NCBI GenBank assembly: GCA_001789205.1
Contig: MFYT01000019.1
Coordinates: 1 to 64,000, forward strand
Length of the DNA: 64,000 nucleotides
Reading direction: 5' to 3'
From: Candidatus Raymondbacteria bacterium RIFOXYA2_FULL_49_16
GTDB lineage: Bacteria; Fibrobacterota; OXYB2-FULL-49-7; XYB2-FULL-49-35
Shown here: one piece after another, positions 9,724 to 19,150 of the stretch
How the letters are laid out: every line of letters starts with the position of its first letter
Numbering within the stretch: position 1 is the stretch's first letter
Notes under the pieces: model-generated
The model's input: only the letters and a program-made list of their open reading frames with translations
What the model was told of the DNA's origin: nothing
Database searches by the model: none
Made by a program: the position numbers and the translations under genes

Positions 9724-12700
9724 ATGAATTGCCGTATTGTTTTCTCTTTATTATCCGTTCTTTCTGCAGTACTGCTATTGCCCCTGTCTGCCTCTGCGCA
9801 GAGCTCAACAGCCCAGGTATGGGTGCGGCGCACCGTGGTGCCGTCGAGCATCAATTACGAAGGAGCGCCCGCGAACACGCAGGCGACCGTGAACTTGTGG
9901 TCGTGGGCAAGCGGCGATTCCGTGGCAGTGGGCAAACCCATTGACGTCATTTTTCTCACGGACAATGGTCCGAAGATCCAGTCGCGGCTCCCGGGCGACC
10001 CCCACAACTGGATCAGCCCGAACCGGATTGAGGGCGCCTACAACGCAAGCGTCAATTTTATCGATTCATTTTTTACGTCGAGTGAGAGGTGCGCCCTGCT
10101 GCGGTTCGCCTCAAACGTGGACACAGCGTTTTACTATACCACGAATTATCCCTATGCAAAAGGGCAGCTCGATTCCTCCCTGACCGGCGACGCGACCGAA
10201 CAGGGCAATGCCATGTGGAAGGGCATCCTTGCATCGGCCCAGTACGCGGTCGCCAACCTCCGGCCGAATGTCACGCCGGTCATCATTGCCCTGACCACGG
10301 GCAACGACAGGAATTCCTATCAGCAGGGCCTGCCGCCCGGTGCCCTGGGCAACACTGAAGCGGAGGCGGTCGATTCAGTGCTTTCGTATCTTGAATCGGC
10401 CCGGGTCGCGGGTATTCCGATAAAGGTTTTTATTGTTGGCGTTGGCAGCGGCGTCAATGACAACGACGGCCTGATGACCATGATGGCAGATTCAGTCGGC
10501 GGCATGTACATTCATACCGAAGACGGCATTGGTATTGATTCGGTGTTCCAGGACATCGGACAAAGACTGGTGGACATTGTCGGCATACGGGTTTCGCCGA
10601 CCAAGCCCATGTTCGTCGATGTGCTTGGACCGGGCATCCACTATGTGCCGGGGTCGTTTCTGCAGGTCGGCTCTCAAGGCGACCTCACGCCCGCATTCTC
10701 CGTTGACACGGTCAACGGCCTTACCCGGATAACCCTTGCGCTCGATACCATCAAACTTGGGCAGCTCTTCCTGGTTAGGTATAACATCACGGCAGCAGTC
10801 ACTATTCTCGATACCACCCATGCGGTTCTCACCCGGACCAACAATACGCAGCTCAATGACAGCGTCAATTACTCCCGCATCCAATATATGGACATCTTTG
10901 GAAGGGTCACTGAAAAACCTATCCCTCAGAATTTTGTCCTGGTAAAAAGTGGTGTGTCGGCCATTCGGCTCTCCCTGAGTCCTGACACGCTTATACCGCC
11001 GTCATTGACCAAGGTGGTGCCTCTTGAATATACATCAACCGCTCCTGCGGTCTTTCCCGACACCACGCTCTATGCCTTGCTTGAGCTTGATATGACCGGT
11101 GAGGTTTTATATACGCCTGCCACTGTTACGTGGAACTTTACCCCTTTATCAGGCTGGACCGCTCCATTGCTCTATAATGTGCAGGACGACCAGCAGGGGA
11201 TGGGCATTACCGTACCTTTCGATAATGCGGGATTGTGCACATTAACCATTGAACTCACTATGCAGGGACTTATCTACCGCGACTATCTCATATTTTCAGC
11301 GTATGGTGAGGGCAGCGTGGAAAAGATTATAGGTGTTGCTATCGACGATGACACGCTAACCAGGCAATTTATCGACCCGCCGCGTCTTCTTATTGCGGGA
11401 AACAGGGCGGAATTGAACGCATATTCGCAACCGCTTTTTGCACGGGCAATTACTAATCATGGAAACATTCTGCCCCTTTCCGCATCGTGGTCTGCATCGG
11501 GTTTTTCAATCTATCAATCGCAACTTGGGGCCGCGTTCACGGGTACGCACCAGCAGCGGACGTTCGGCATTTCCGTGGCAACAACCGAAACAGCCCAGTC
11601 CGATTCCGGTCTCATCACCATTGATTCGGGCGGCCTCTCCTTCTCGTTCACGCTGGCGATATTAGACACCTCGCATTATGATGTAGTCAATACCATAGCT
11701 ATCTACGACAATTATTATGCTGGAAACACTGATAGCATTGAGGCGCATTATTCGGGCCAGCAGTCTCAAGAGGTCTATTCTCCGGGATTGGGCGATTCCC
11801 TTACTTTCTGGCCATTGCTTTTTGACGCTAGCGGCACCCCGGTGCAATACATGGACGTGGCCACGGCGGTCTGGCAGCGCAACAACAATCCGCCCGTGAC
11901 CGCCTCCTACTATGTTGTCCGCGGCGGCGTTCCCATGCTTGAGGAACGGCTTACCGTCACTTTTGTGGGTCAGTCTGGCGATACCCTCACTGATACGGTG
12001 ACCATACGCTGGGGTTATGGGAGTATCCGGCATATTTCCTTGGAAAGCAGACCGGGCCATATTGGCGATACGGTTTCGGCGCCGCTTACCGCACTGGTCA
12101 TCCCGGCGAACGCGGACACTATGCGGGGCATTTATGCCGTGGTGCGTGACGAATACGGGTATTGCGTGTACGATGGGAGCGATAACAATTTCACCGCATA
12201 CGCAGCGTGGAGTGTGAGCGTGCCAGGTGTACTTACCTATATTGATATCCCGGCTGACACTACCAGTCTTGGTTGGATCCACCGGAAGGGGACCCCTGGA
12301 TCCCAGACCACCGCATATCTCGTTGCATCGGGGGTCAATCTTGTGGGGCTGTATAATCAGAAAGACAGCATTGCCTTGACACTACTCACTTATTCGTTTG
12401 ATTCCCTGGTCATTCAGGCCTGCGCCTCACCCTCGCCCCTTATCGATACCACCGGGCATGTCTATGCGGTTGGCGAAGACATTCCTAAAAGCGCGCTGCT
12501 ATTTCTTACCGCGGGTCAAGACACCTCGGTGGTGCGCGCAAGAATACGGCGGGACGATACCAATGCCTGGGTTTCCTGGCCGGTTTCCTGGCGTTTAACG
12601 GACATGTACTTTGTCGATGTTTCCGGCTTTCCTATTGATTCGCAGATGACCATTATTCCCATGCGTAATGTCACGCGTACCGGTATTATCGCTTACCTCG

Positions 12701-15150
12701 ATTTTGGCGGGGGTATTATTGTGACAGACACGGTTTACTGTATGGTCGATATTTCATTTATCGATTCTTTTATTATGGTGTTCCCCGACTACCCGATAAT
12801 CGCGGGCGACACCTTTTCTTTCACTATCATTGCCATAGACCAGAACGGGGACACGGTGAGGAACCCGGTGCGTCTGCCCAATGGCTATACGCTCTCCCTC
12901 AATACCCTGCTATTGCTCATGGGCGCTTCTGATACGCTGCTTTTAAACGACACCACAGCGGGCATCACAGACCCGTTCCTGAACGGTATTTCCATCAACA
13001 ACGGTGTGTTGTATTTTGCCGGAGACAACCTGCTTGTCATCAGCTTCACCTATCCGACCAAGACCGGGACAGCCACTTATACCGATACTATCCGCATTTC
13101 GGTGCGGGCCGGTCCGCCCGACTCTATTGCTGTTATTCGTGAAAAGGACAGCACTCTTGCTGTGAGCGATACGCTCAGTTCGGTGCATACGGAAACATCC
13201 GATTCTGTGCTGTTTTATCAGATTGTGCTCTACGACCGTTTTGGCAATGCCATTCCCGCTTCCAGCGGTTTTTACGACAGCCTTGTGGTCACCGTGTCCG
13301 GCACGCTCGATACAGCGGGTATTATTCGCGACGGCAATCGGATTGGTTATTCCGCGGCAAACGCTCTTGATGGCGCAAGCGGGACCATTACCGTGCGCTA
13401 CACCGGGCCTTCGGCTGATATTGCCTACGCGTTCGATTTGCTGATTGTTCCTGTTGCACAGGTGCTTTTAATTGAGACGCACGAGTGGGTTCCTGACACA
13501 GTATCGGGCATTGCTTTTATCCGCACGGTGCTCGATTCGGTTCTGGGCATTGATCCTGATTCCCTGTGGATTGCTTTACAGGCCAGAGGGTCTTCGCAGA
13601 ACCAGGTATATCTTGCTGCTTTGCAGGCCAATGGATACATGCCCTTCAGAGACGGGTATCTCGACTATTTGGATATTACCCTGAGCATGCCTTTTGCGTT
13701 TAAGAATACATATATCAGCGCAATCAGATTCGACGCGCAAACCTATGATGGTCCTGACAGCGTAGTATGGCGGGTCTCTGATTTGGGCCGCACCATTCGC
13801 CTTCTTCCGCGCGGACCGGGCAATACACTCTGGCGGCTGTGGCTTATTACCAACGCGGGCCAAAGCGTGCATGCTCCTTTTGAGACAGGCTTGCTGCCTT
13901 CGGTCTCATTCGACAACAATGCCATACGGCAGGCGAACAGTCATACTAATTTTCCAGTACTCATCGGCACTGATGGTGATATCTATTCCACGGACATGGC
14001 GATTACCGTTGATTCAACACCGCCGGTCATTGCTGGGTTCAGATTCCAGAACAACGCCTGCAAGATCGGGGAGCCTGAGAACAGGATTTTCATATCTTTC
14101 AGCGAACCTGTTGCCACTGGTGCTATCTCGATTTTTTCCTCTATTACCGCGTTTACCATCGATTACCGGACGCGGACTGACAGCGGGTTCATGAGCACCG
14201 CGATTTTAGAGGCCAGCCCTTCGGGCAGGGTATACGACACGCTTGAAGCGTGGAGCTATGATGGCGACGCTGCATACACCATGACGTATGAAGCGGTTGT
14301 TAACAAGGACTCAAACGCGGTCTTTATTCCGGGCATGACCAAGATCCGTTTTTCGGTCAAACCGGTCAATACCCAGTTTGCCGATGCCACGGGAAACCGC
14401 GGGTGTGTGTCCGCGAACCGGAAAGCGGTCCTTGTTTCTGACGGGCAGACAGACGCATATGTCTGTTCGCTTATCGGTACAACGATTATCTCGCGGTACG
14501 ATGCCATGACCTTTGCGTGGGGCGGCAGTACCGAGGGAGGCACGCCACAGGCTGTTCCGCTTTTCCATTTCTTCGGGTTTACGGTCAACATGCTGCAGAT
14601 TGTTGCGGACAACCCGCGTACCTTTGTAATCATTGATGACGCGGTAATCAGCGGTAGGCACTTTGTGGTGTGCGATTTTGACACTACCACACCGCTTATC
14701 GAGACCATGGTCAAGATCTACGATGTGTACGGTAACCTTGTGGCCTCGCCTGCCACAAACGCCGCCCTGAGCGCCTCGTTCACCGTGGGTTCTCTGCGCG
14801 AGTTTATGGGCTTTGGCGCCATTGAGAACGATCTGGCTACCCTTACCATAAGCGATATCGAGAAGTCCTATTCGATAACCGAGGCTGTTTCGCCTTCAGA
14901 TCCTGACACTTTACGGCCCATATATCCCACAACCCTTTCGCTGGGCTACGATTATCTTTCAGGGCGCTGCGGTCCAAGCACAGGGCGTGATTTGTGCATG
15001 CCTGCGTGGAACTGTTTAAACGCCAAGGGCAGGCTTGTGGCTCCTGGCGGATATGTGGGAGCGCAGGACATCAGGACCGGCCGTATTGTAACCGAGGCAG
15101 TCAAAAAGATCCTGGTTACCAGCGGCTCTACCCGCAAATCAAGCTACTAA
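9724..15150 (+). CDS. Giant secreted protein with N-terminal vWA-like domain and FlgD-like C-terminus
   Basis: The reading frame is open from a TTG at 9688, but the ATG at 9724 begins a clean signal peptide ending ASA-QSS, so I place the start there (1808 residues). About residues 72-300 form a von Willebrand A-like fold (PIDVIFLTD first strand, VTPVIIALTTG, IPIKVFIVGVG). The metal site is degenerate: the usual DxSxS is DNGPK at 80-84. A very long stretch of Ig-like/beta-sandwich repeats follows. The last 130 residues resemble the FlgD-like/type-IX C-terminal module (VKIYDVYGNLV, then a WN.LNAKGRLVAPGGY pattern). A surface-attached adhesive or fibrous protein is likely; no catalytic domain is visible. 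The leader has almost no ribosome-binding site and is very A/T rich. Confidence 0.8.
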   Translation: MNCRIVFSLLSVLSAVLLLPLSASAQSSTAQVWVRRTVVPSSINYEGAPANTQATVNLWSWASGDSVAVGKPIDVIFLTDNGPKIQSRLPGDPHNWISPNRIEGAYNASVNFIDSFFTSSERCALLRFASNVDTAFYYTTNYPYAKGQLDSSLTGDATEQGNAMWKGILASAQYAVANLRPNVTPVIIALTTGNDRNSYQQGLPPGALGNTEAEAVDSVLSYLESARVAGIPIKVFIVGVGSGVNDNDGLMTMMADSVGGMYIHTEDGIGIDSVFQDIGQRLVDIVGIRVSPTKPMFVDVLGPGIHYVPGSFLQVGSQGDLTPAFSVDTVNGLTRITLALDTIKLGQLFLVRYNITAAVTILDTTHAVLTRTNNTQLNDSVNYSRIQYMDIFGRVTEKPIPQNFVLVKSGVSAIRLSLSPDTLIPPSLTKVVPLEYTSTAPAVFPDTTLYALLELDMTGEVLYTPATVTWNFTPLSGWTAPLLYNVQDDQQGMGITVPFDNAGLCTLTIELTMQGLIYRDYLIFSAYGEGSVEKIIGVAIDDDTLTRQFIDPPRLLIAGNRAELNAYSQPLFARAITNHGNILPLSASWSASGFSIYQSQLGAAFTGTHQQRTFGISVATTETAQSDSGLITIDSGGLSFSFTLAILDTSHYDVVNTIAIYDNYYAGNTDSIEAHYSGQQSQEVYSPGLGDSLTFWPLLFDASGTPVQYMDVATAVWQRNNNPPVTASYYVVRGGVPMLEERLTVTFVGQSGDTLTDTVTIRWGYGSIRHISLESRPGHIGDTVSAPLTALVIPANADTMRGIYAVVRDEYGYCVYDGSDNNFTAYAAWSVSVPGVLTYIDIPADTTSLGWIHRKGTPGSQTTAYLVASGVNLVGLYNQKDSIALTLLTYSFDSLVIQACASPSPLIDTTGHVYAVGEDIPKSALLFLTAGQDTSVVRARIRRDDTNAWVSWPVSWRLTDMYFVDVSGFPIDSQMTIIPMRNVTRTGIIAYLDFGGGIIVTDTVYCMVDISFIDSFIMVFPDYPIIAGDTFSFTIIAIDQNGDTVRNPVRLPNGYTLSLNTLLLLMGASDTLLLNDTTAGITDPFLNGISINNGVLYFAGDNLLVISFTYPTKTGTATYTDTIRISVRAGPPDSIAVIREKDSTLAVSDTLSSVHTETSDSVLFYQIVLYDRFGNAIPASSGFYDSLVVTVSGTLDTAGIIRDGNRIGYSAANALDGASGTITVRYTGPSADIAYAFDLLIVPVAQVLLIETHEWVPDTVSGIAFIRTVLDSVLGIDPDSLWIALQARGSSQNQVYLAALQANGYMPFRDGYLDYLDITLSMPFAFKNTYISAIRFDAQTYDGPDSVVWRVSDLGRTIRLLPRGPGNTLWRLWLITNAGQSVHAPFETGLLPSVSFDNNAIRQANSHTNFPVLIGTDGDIYSTDMAITVDSTPPVIAGFRFQNNACKIGEPENRIFISFSEPVATGAISIFSSITAFTIDYRTRTDSGFMSTAILEASPSGRVYDTLEAWSYDGDAAYTMTYEAVVNKDSNAVFIPGMTKIRFSVKPVNTQFADATGNRGCVSANRKAVLVSDGQTDAYVCSLIGTTIISRYDAMTFAWGGSTEGGTPQAVPLFHFFGFTVNMLQIVADNPRTFVIIDDAVISGRHFVVCDFDTTTPLIETMVKIYDVYGNLVASPATNAALSASFTVGSLREFMGFGAIENDLATLTISDIEKSYSITEAVSPSDPDTLRPIYPTTLSLGYDYLSGRCGPSTGRDLCMPAWNCLNAKGRLVAPGGYVGAQDIRTGRIVTEAVKKILVTSGSTRKSSY

Positions 15151-15213
15151 AACCTCTATTCTGTTGGCAATACGATCAAGACCAAAGCAATAACCCTGGT
15201 CACATAACAGCGC

Positions 15214-16302
15214 CTACAGCACAGTTTTTGCCCGCAATATCTCGCTGACAATTTCAAGCTTTTGGGGGCATCTGGCCTCGCACTCTCCGCATTCCGTGCA
15301 TTTGTCAATATCGGCTCTGAATATCCAGTTGTTGTTCAGCCAGGAGCGAAGGTCTTTCTTTTCCATGCCGTAGCGCTGAAAATCGCGCATGGATTTCATA
15401 AGCTTGTGCGGCTCAAAGGTGTGCGGGCACTCTTTGCAGTATTCGCAGCTTGTGCAGAATTTGCCTTCGGTGAATTTGATTGCGTCCATCTTTTTTATCA
15501 GGTCCTGCCTGAACGCGTCATCAAGCCTGTCGGCCCTTTCAAGCGCTATCAGGTTCTCGTCCACCTGATAGGACCGTGACATGCCCGTGATGCAGGTGGT
15601 GATGTTTTGGTTGGCCACGAGGAACCTGAGCGCGCCGTACCAGGGATCGCGGCCCGCACTGGTCAGGAAATCAAAAGCCGGGTCCTTGCCCATGCCAAAG
15701 ATGCCGCCAGCCAGGGGGTTCATGATGATGACGCCCACGCCTTTTTTCGCCGCATAGGCGATCTGTTCCTCTTCCTCGCGGTTCATGAGATTGTATGATA
15801 CCGTTGCGCAGAGAAAGACCCCTGAGTCGATCGCGGCCCGAAAGACATCGGGCTTGCCATGAAAGGTGAAGCCCAGGCCGTGTTTAATCACCCCTTCTTT
15901 CATGGCCTTTTGGACCCCTTCAAGCATGCCGCCTTTCTTCAGTACATCGCGGAGTATTTCGTGGGTTTCGCAATTCCAGACCTGATAGAAGTCGAGATAG
16001 TTAAGACCGGTCTTTTTCAGCGCCTGGTCTATGGAGGCGCGCACTGCGTCGGCCGATGGAGCGCTCATCCAGTTCGCTTTTGACGAGAAATATATTTCAT
16101 TGCGTCTTTTTTTAATTGCCCGGCCCAGCCATTCTTCGCTGTGTCCATTGATGTATCCGGACGAGGTATCGACATAATTAAAACCCGCGTCAAGGCCCCG
16201 CTGTATGGTGTTGTGGCAGTCCTCCTCAGTTTCCCAGCGCATGCCGCCAAAGCTGAAGATGGAAAGCCGTATGCCGGTGTTTCCCAGCGGCCGGTATATC
16301 AT
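15214..16302 (-). CDS. Aldo/keto reductase with C-terminal 4Fe-4S cluster motifs
   Basis: The 362-residue protein has an N-terminal aldo/keto reductase TIM barrel (about 1-270: LGNTGIRLSIFSFGG, DTSSGY with the catalytic Asp and Tyr, FSSKAN with the Lys), which normally reduces carbonyls with NADPH. The C-terminal 90 residues carry two cysteine groups, CTSCEYCKECP and CTECGECEARCP, the second a typical ferredoxin 4Fe-4S motif. This combination is a known AKR subfamily, common in anaerobes, where electrons may come from ferredoxin. Its ATG overlaps the stop codon of the upstream flavoprotein gene (ATGA), making it the third gene of a ferredoxin - flavoprotein - AKR operon. The substrate is unknown. 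Confidence 0.92.
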   Translation of the reverse strand: MIYRPLGNTGIRLSIFSFGGMRWETEEDCHNTIQRGLDAGFNYVDTSSGYINGHSEEWLGRAIKKRRNEIYFSSKANWMSAPSADAVRASIDQALKKTGLNYLDFYQVWNCETHEILRDVLKKGGMLEGVQKAMKEGVIKHGLGFTFHGKPDVFRAAIDSGVFLCATVSYNLMNREEEEQIAYAAKKGVGVIIMNPLAGGIFGMGKDPAFDFLTSAGRDPWYGALRFLVANQNITTCITGMSRSYQVDENLIALERADRLDDAFRQDLIKKMDAIKFTEGKFCTSCEYCKECPHTFEPHKLMKSMRDFQRYGMEKKDLRSWLNNNWIFRADIDKCTECGECEARCPQKLEIVSEILRAKTVL

Positions 16303-17501
16303 GATTGTCTCCTGGACTGGATGTTTCTTTTTACCACAGGGGGAAGTATTTTCAGAAAAGCGAGAAAGCAGGCGCGGTAGAATTTCATCTCGTTAAACTG
16401 GTCCGCGGTTCCGAACGCGGCGTTGACCGAGGCAAAGAGCCGGTCGATCTCGTCATCGCGCAAGGAATAGAAGAGTTTTTGCGCCCTGCGCTGCCATTTG
16501 AGGATCCAGCCGTATTTTTTTGTATAGATCTGTTCGTATACATGGCATTTATGCGTCTTTCCCTCGTTGATCAGTCTCAGCAGGGTTTGCACATAGAGAT
16601 CAGCGTCCTCCATGCTGTTCATGATGCCGCCGCCGGAAAAGGGGTTTGCGTGGTGGGCCGCGTCGCCAATGAGCGTCACGTTGCCTTTGACGAATTGTTT
16701 CAGACCGCCGTCGATGGGAATACCGCCCGCGACGGTCCGCACAATACGCGCATCGGGCAGATAATCGCGCATGAACGCATCGAGATACGTTTTGGGAGAA
16801 GCAGCCGTTCCCGCGCCTGCCCGGATGAGCGCGATGCCAACATTCGCCTCGCTGTTTCCTTTGGGGAAGATCCATATGTATCCATGAGGGGCGACTGCGC
16901 TGCCTACATGGAAGCCGATAGTGTCGTCCCTGCCCGAATATTGGTTGACGCGGTATTCGACGCATGAATAGATTTCCGGAAGCTGGCAGATTGTGGGCAA
17001 ACCAGCCATGCGTCCTACCGACGATTCCGTGCCATCAGCGCCTATGACAAAATCGCACCCTATGGACCGCACCCGTGTTGCGGTTTTCACTGAAGCGTGG
17101 GTCGCCCTGCCTGTGTTGTCGAACGAGAGGCCGCAGACTTCAGCGTTTGTGATGGCCTGCGCGCCAGCGGCAGCGGCGTTTTCAAAGAGCATGCGGTCAA
17201 AGATGCTCCGATCGAGCATGATGGGCGAACGGGGCACGCTGCGGCAATAGGCAATGCGGCTCGGGCCCATGACCATGCATTTTTCAATGGTCGCGGTGAT
17301 GAACGCGGAATCGGGTGCAATGAAACGGGCGAGGTCGTCGCGGTATCCGGCAAGCTCCGCGCAGCGGACCGGCAGGCCCACGTGCGTGCGCTTCTCGCAG
17401 AGAAGCACGGACATGCCTGCCTGGGCGGCCCGCAGGGCGGCGACCGAACCAGCGGGTCCGCCGCCCGCTATCACAATATCGTATTTATCCTTGAGGTTCA
17501 A
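16299..17501 (-). CDS. Geranylgeranyl reductase family flavoprotein
   Basis: This 400-residue protein belongs to the FAD-dependent geranylgeranyl reductase (GGR) family. It has an N-terminal Rossmann motif (DIVIAGGGPAGS), a conserved PVRCAEL just after it, the family PxxYxWxFP motif as PHGYIWIFP near residue 210, and the FAD-binding LIGDAAH...NPFSGGG near 285. Members saturate isoprenoid chains of archaeal lipids, chlorophyll or menaquinone. In a bacterium the target could be a quinone or polyprenol side chain; that is inference. Translation appears to start at TTG 17501, preceded by GGAGG inside the ferredoxin gene (17-bp overlap), which implies translational coupling with a dedicated electron donor. 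Confidence 0.88.
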   Translation of the reverse strand: MNLKDKYDIVIAGGGPAGSVAALRAAQAGMSVLLCEKRTHVGLPVRCAELAGYRDDLARFIAPDSAFITATIEKCMVMGPSRIAYCRSVPRSPIMLDRSIFDRMLFENAAAAGAQAITNAEVCGLSFDNTGRATHASVKTATRVRSIGCDFVIGADGTESSVGRMAGLPTICQLPEIYSCVEYRVNQYSGRDDTIGFHVGSAVAPHGYIWIFPKGNSEANVGIALIRAGAGTAASPKTYLDAFMRDYLPDARIVRTVAGGIPIDGGLKQFVKGNVTLIGDAAHHANPFSGGGIMNSMEDADLYVQTLLRLINEGKTHKCHVYEQIYTKKYGWILKWQRRAQKLFYSLRDDEIDRLFASVNAAFGTADQFNEMKFYRACFLAFLKILPPVVKRNIQSRRQS

Positions 17502-17688
17502 GCGTCAGCGCCTCCGTGGGACAAAAGAGGATGCAGCGGCCGCATCCAGTGCATTGTTCAGGATCAATCAAAAGGGTCAGGTTGTCCATGCGCATGGCGT
17601 TTTCAGGGCAGACGGCAACGCATCCTGCGCATGAACAGCAACGCACTGCAGTGGCACGGGCGCTTTTCCCGGTACGTACGTGAATCAT
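17485..17688 (-). CDS. Small 2[4Fe-4S] ferredoxin
   Basis: The 67-residue protein carries two classical cluster motifs: CCSCAGCVAVCP around residues 17-28 and CTGCGRCILFCP around 45-56. This is the bacterial two-cluster ferredoxin layout, with a short Lys/Arg-rich N-terminal extension. It would carry low-potential electrons in the cytoplasm. It overlaps the flavoprotein gene by 17 bp and heads the operon, so the natural inference is that it donates electrons to the GGR-family enzyme, as archaeal GGRs need a reduced ferredoxin in some systems. Confidence 0.92.
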   Translation of the reverse strand: MIHVRTGKSARATAVRCCSCAGCVAVCPENAMRMDNLTLLIDPEQCTGCGRCILFCPTEALTLEPQG

Positions 17689-17722
17689 AAACGGAAAAGA
17701 TACTTTTTTTAAAGAGGCAGTG

Positions 17723-19054
17723 TCAGTATTTCAACTTGCGGTCGAACCCGAAGAAGACCTTGAACTTAAGCATGCTGAAAAAGAGGTCGGTATTTGAAAT
17801 GGTCTCAACCTGGCGTACTTCCTTGACCCGGAAGGGTATTGCATAGGCTACCAGAAACCGGAGGATCGAGGAGATCAGGAAGAGCATGAGGAACTTGTTC
17901 CCGAAAAGCGCCGGGACCTTGGTCGAGAAATAGCCGCCAAGGCTGGCGCCGAAAAAGAGAAAGACGCCGTTGAGCACGTTGAAATACGCAATGCACCGTG
18001 TGCGTTTTGCAGGCGAGCAGGCGTCAAAAATAAAATTAGAGGCGCTCAGGCTGAATCCTGACCAGGCAAACCCGCCCAGTATCTGGACGAGAACCAGCAG
18101 GACCGGGTTTTTAATGAACAGCCAGAAAAACGGGGCTGCCGCAATAAGGCCTGAAGTCCACCGGATGACCCTGATGGTGCCTATTTTATCGGCAAGCCGG
18201 CCCCATCGGGTAATCATGAGCAGGGTAATGATTGTGGGCGTTGAGACAATAATGATGTATGTCTGGTAGCTGAAATGCAGATCGTTGAGCATATAGACCG
18301 CGAAAAAGGGGCTGCAGAAACTGACCGCGAATGTCATGCTCGCGACAAAGAGGACAAAACGGGCGAAGTTGCTTACTCGCACGCGTTTGAGGAAATCGAC
18401 CAGGTTGAAATAGTCCTCGTGCGTGGGTTTGCAGGGGGGCTCGTACATTTTTCCCAGGAAATAGCGCGACACTGTCCTGAAAATAGCGGCACAGGAAAAG
18501 ATGATGGAAAATCCCAGGAGCGCCATGTCCTGCTTTTTGGCAAAACTGATGACAAAGCTGGCACCAAACATTGCCGCAATGGTGATAAAACCGAACAGGC
18601 GGGCGCGCCAGCCGAAATACTCGCCCCGTTTTTCCGGCGGCACAAGGTCTGACATGAGACTGCCCCATGCTGGCGCGGCAAATGCGCCGAACGTGCCGAA
18701 AAGGGTGACTAGCAGAATGGTAAGCGGTGTTGAAATCAGTTTTGCCCAGATGAGCAGGGGAATGCACGCAAGGGCAATGACCTGGAGCGTAATAAAGGAG
18801 GTTACTACCAGCCTGCGCGATCCCACCCGTTCCGTAACATCTGCGGAAAAAAGCTGGAGCAGGGCGGCTGCCAGGCTGGGAATGGCCGCGAGAAGCCCCA
18901 CCTCGCGCGGTCCTGCGCCCAACACCAGGATAAATGGGGTAAAGTATTCCATGGTAAACCCGGCCATGCACGAGCCGAAAATACCGTCGTATATGGAATA
19001 GATGAGGCTTCGTTCAACTACGTTCTTTGCCTTGCGCAGGCTGAGCTGGAACAT
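17723..19054 (-). CDS. Major facilitator superfamily transporter
   Basis: The 443-residue protein has about 11-12 hydrophobic segments and an MFS-like half repeat. The first loop region (around LLQLFSADVTERVGSRR) resembles the MFS loop 2-3 signature, and a matching ITRWGRLADKIG occurs in the second half. It would be an inner-membrane permease. The substrate is not evident. The start at ATG 19054 is preceded by a terminator of the lipoprotein gene, so it has its own promoter. It ends 34 bp before the ferredoxin operon, which reads in the same direction, so read-through between them is unlikely but not excluded. Confidence 0.88.
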   Translation of the reverse strand: MFQLSLRKAKNVVERSLIYSIYDGIFGSCMAGFTMEYFTPFILVLGAGPREVGLLAAIPSLAAALLQLFSADVTERVGSRRLVVTSFITLQVIALACIPLLIWAKLISTPLTILLVTLFGTFGAFAAPAWGSLMSDLVPPEKRGEYFGWRARLFGFITIAAMFGASFVISFAKKQDMALLGFSIIFSCAAIFRTVSRYFLGKMYEPPCKPTHEDYFNLVDFLKRVRVSNFARFVLFVASMTFAVSFCSPFFAVYMLNDLHFSYQTYIIIVSTPTIITLLMITRWGRLADKIGTIRVIRWTSGLIAAAPFFWLFIKNPVLLVLVQILGGFAWSGFSLSASNFIFDACSPAKRTRCIAYFNVLNGVFLFFGASLGGYFSTKVPALFGNKFLMLFLISSILRFLVAYAIPFRVKEVRQVETISNTDLFFSMLKFKVFFGFDRKLKY

Positions 19055-19076
19055 GGGTTCCCATTAAAATAATAAA

Positions 19077-19120
19077 TCCTCCATTCCCATTGCTTCAGGA
19101 AACAGCATGGGAATGGAGGA
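19077..19120 (-). terminator. Rho-independent terminator of the lipoprotein gene
   Basis: A 14-bp stem (TCCTCCATTCCCAT at 19077-19090, ATGGGAATGGAGGA at 19107-19120) with a 16-base loop follows the lipoprotein gene. On the minus strand it is followed by TTTATTATTTTAA, a fair U-tract, so it should end that transcript before the MFS gene. Confidence 0.75.
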
Positions 19121-19150
19121 TGTCTCTTGCCAACTACGCGATAGGCCGGG

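Noticed and set aside
15164-15213. Possible terminator after the giant protein gene
   Set aside because: I looked for a stem with a T-tract in the short spacer before the convergent aldo/keto reductase gene and found none that is convincing.
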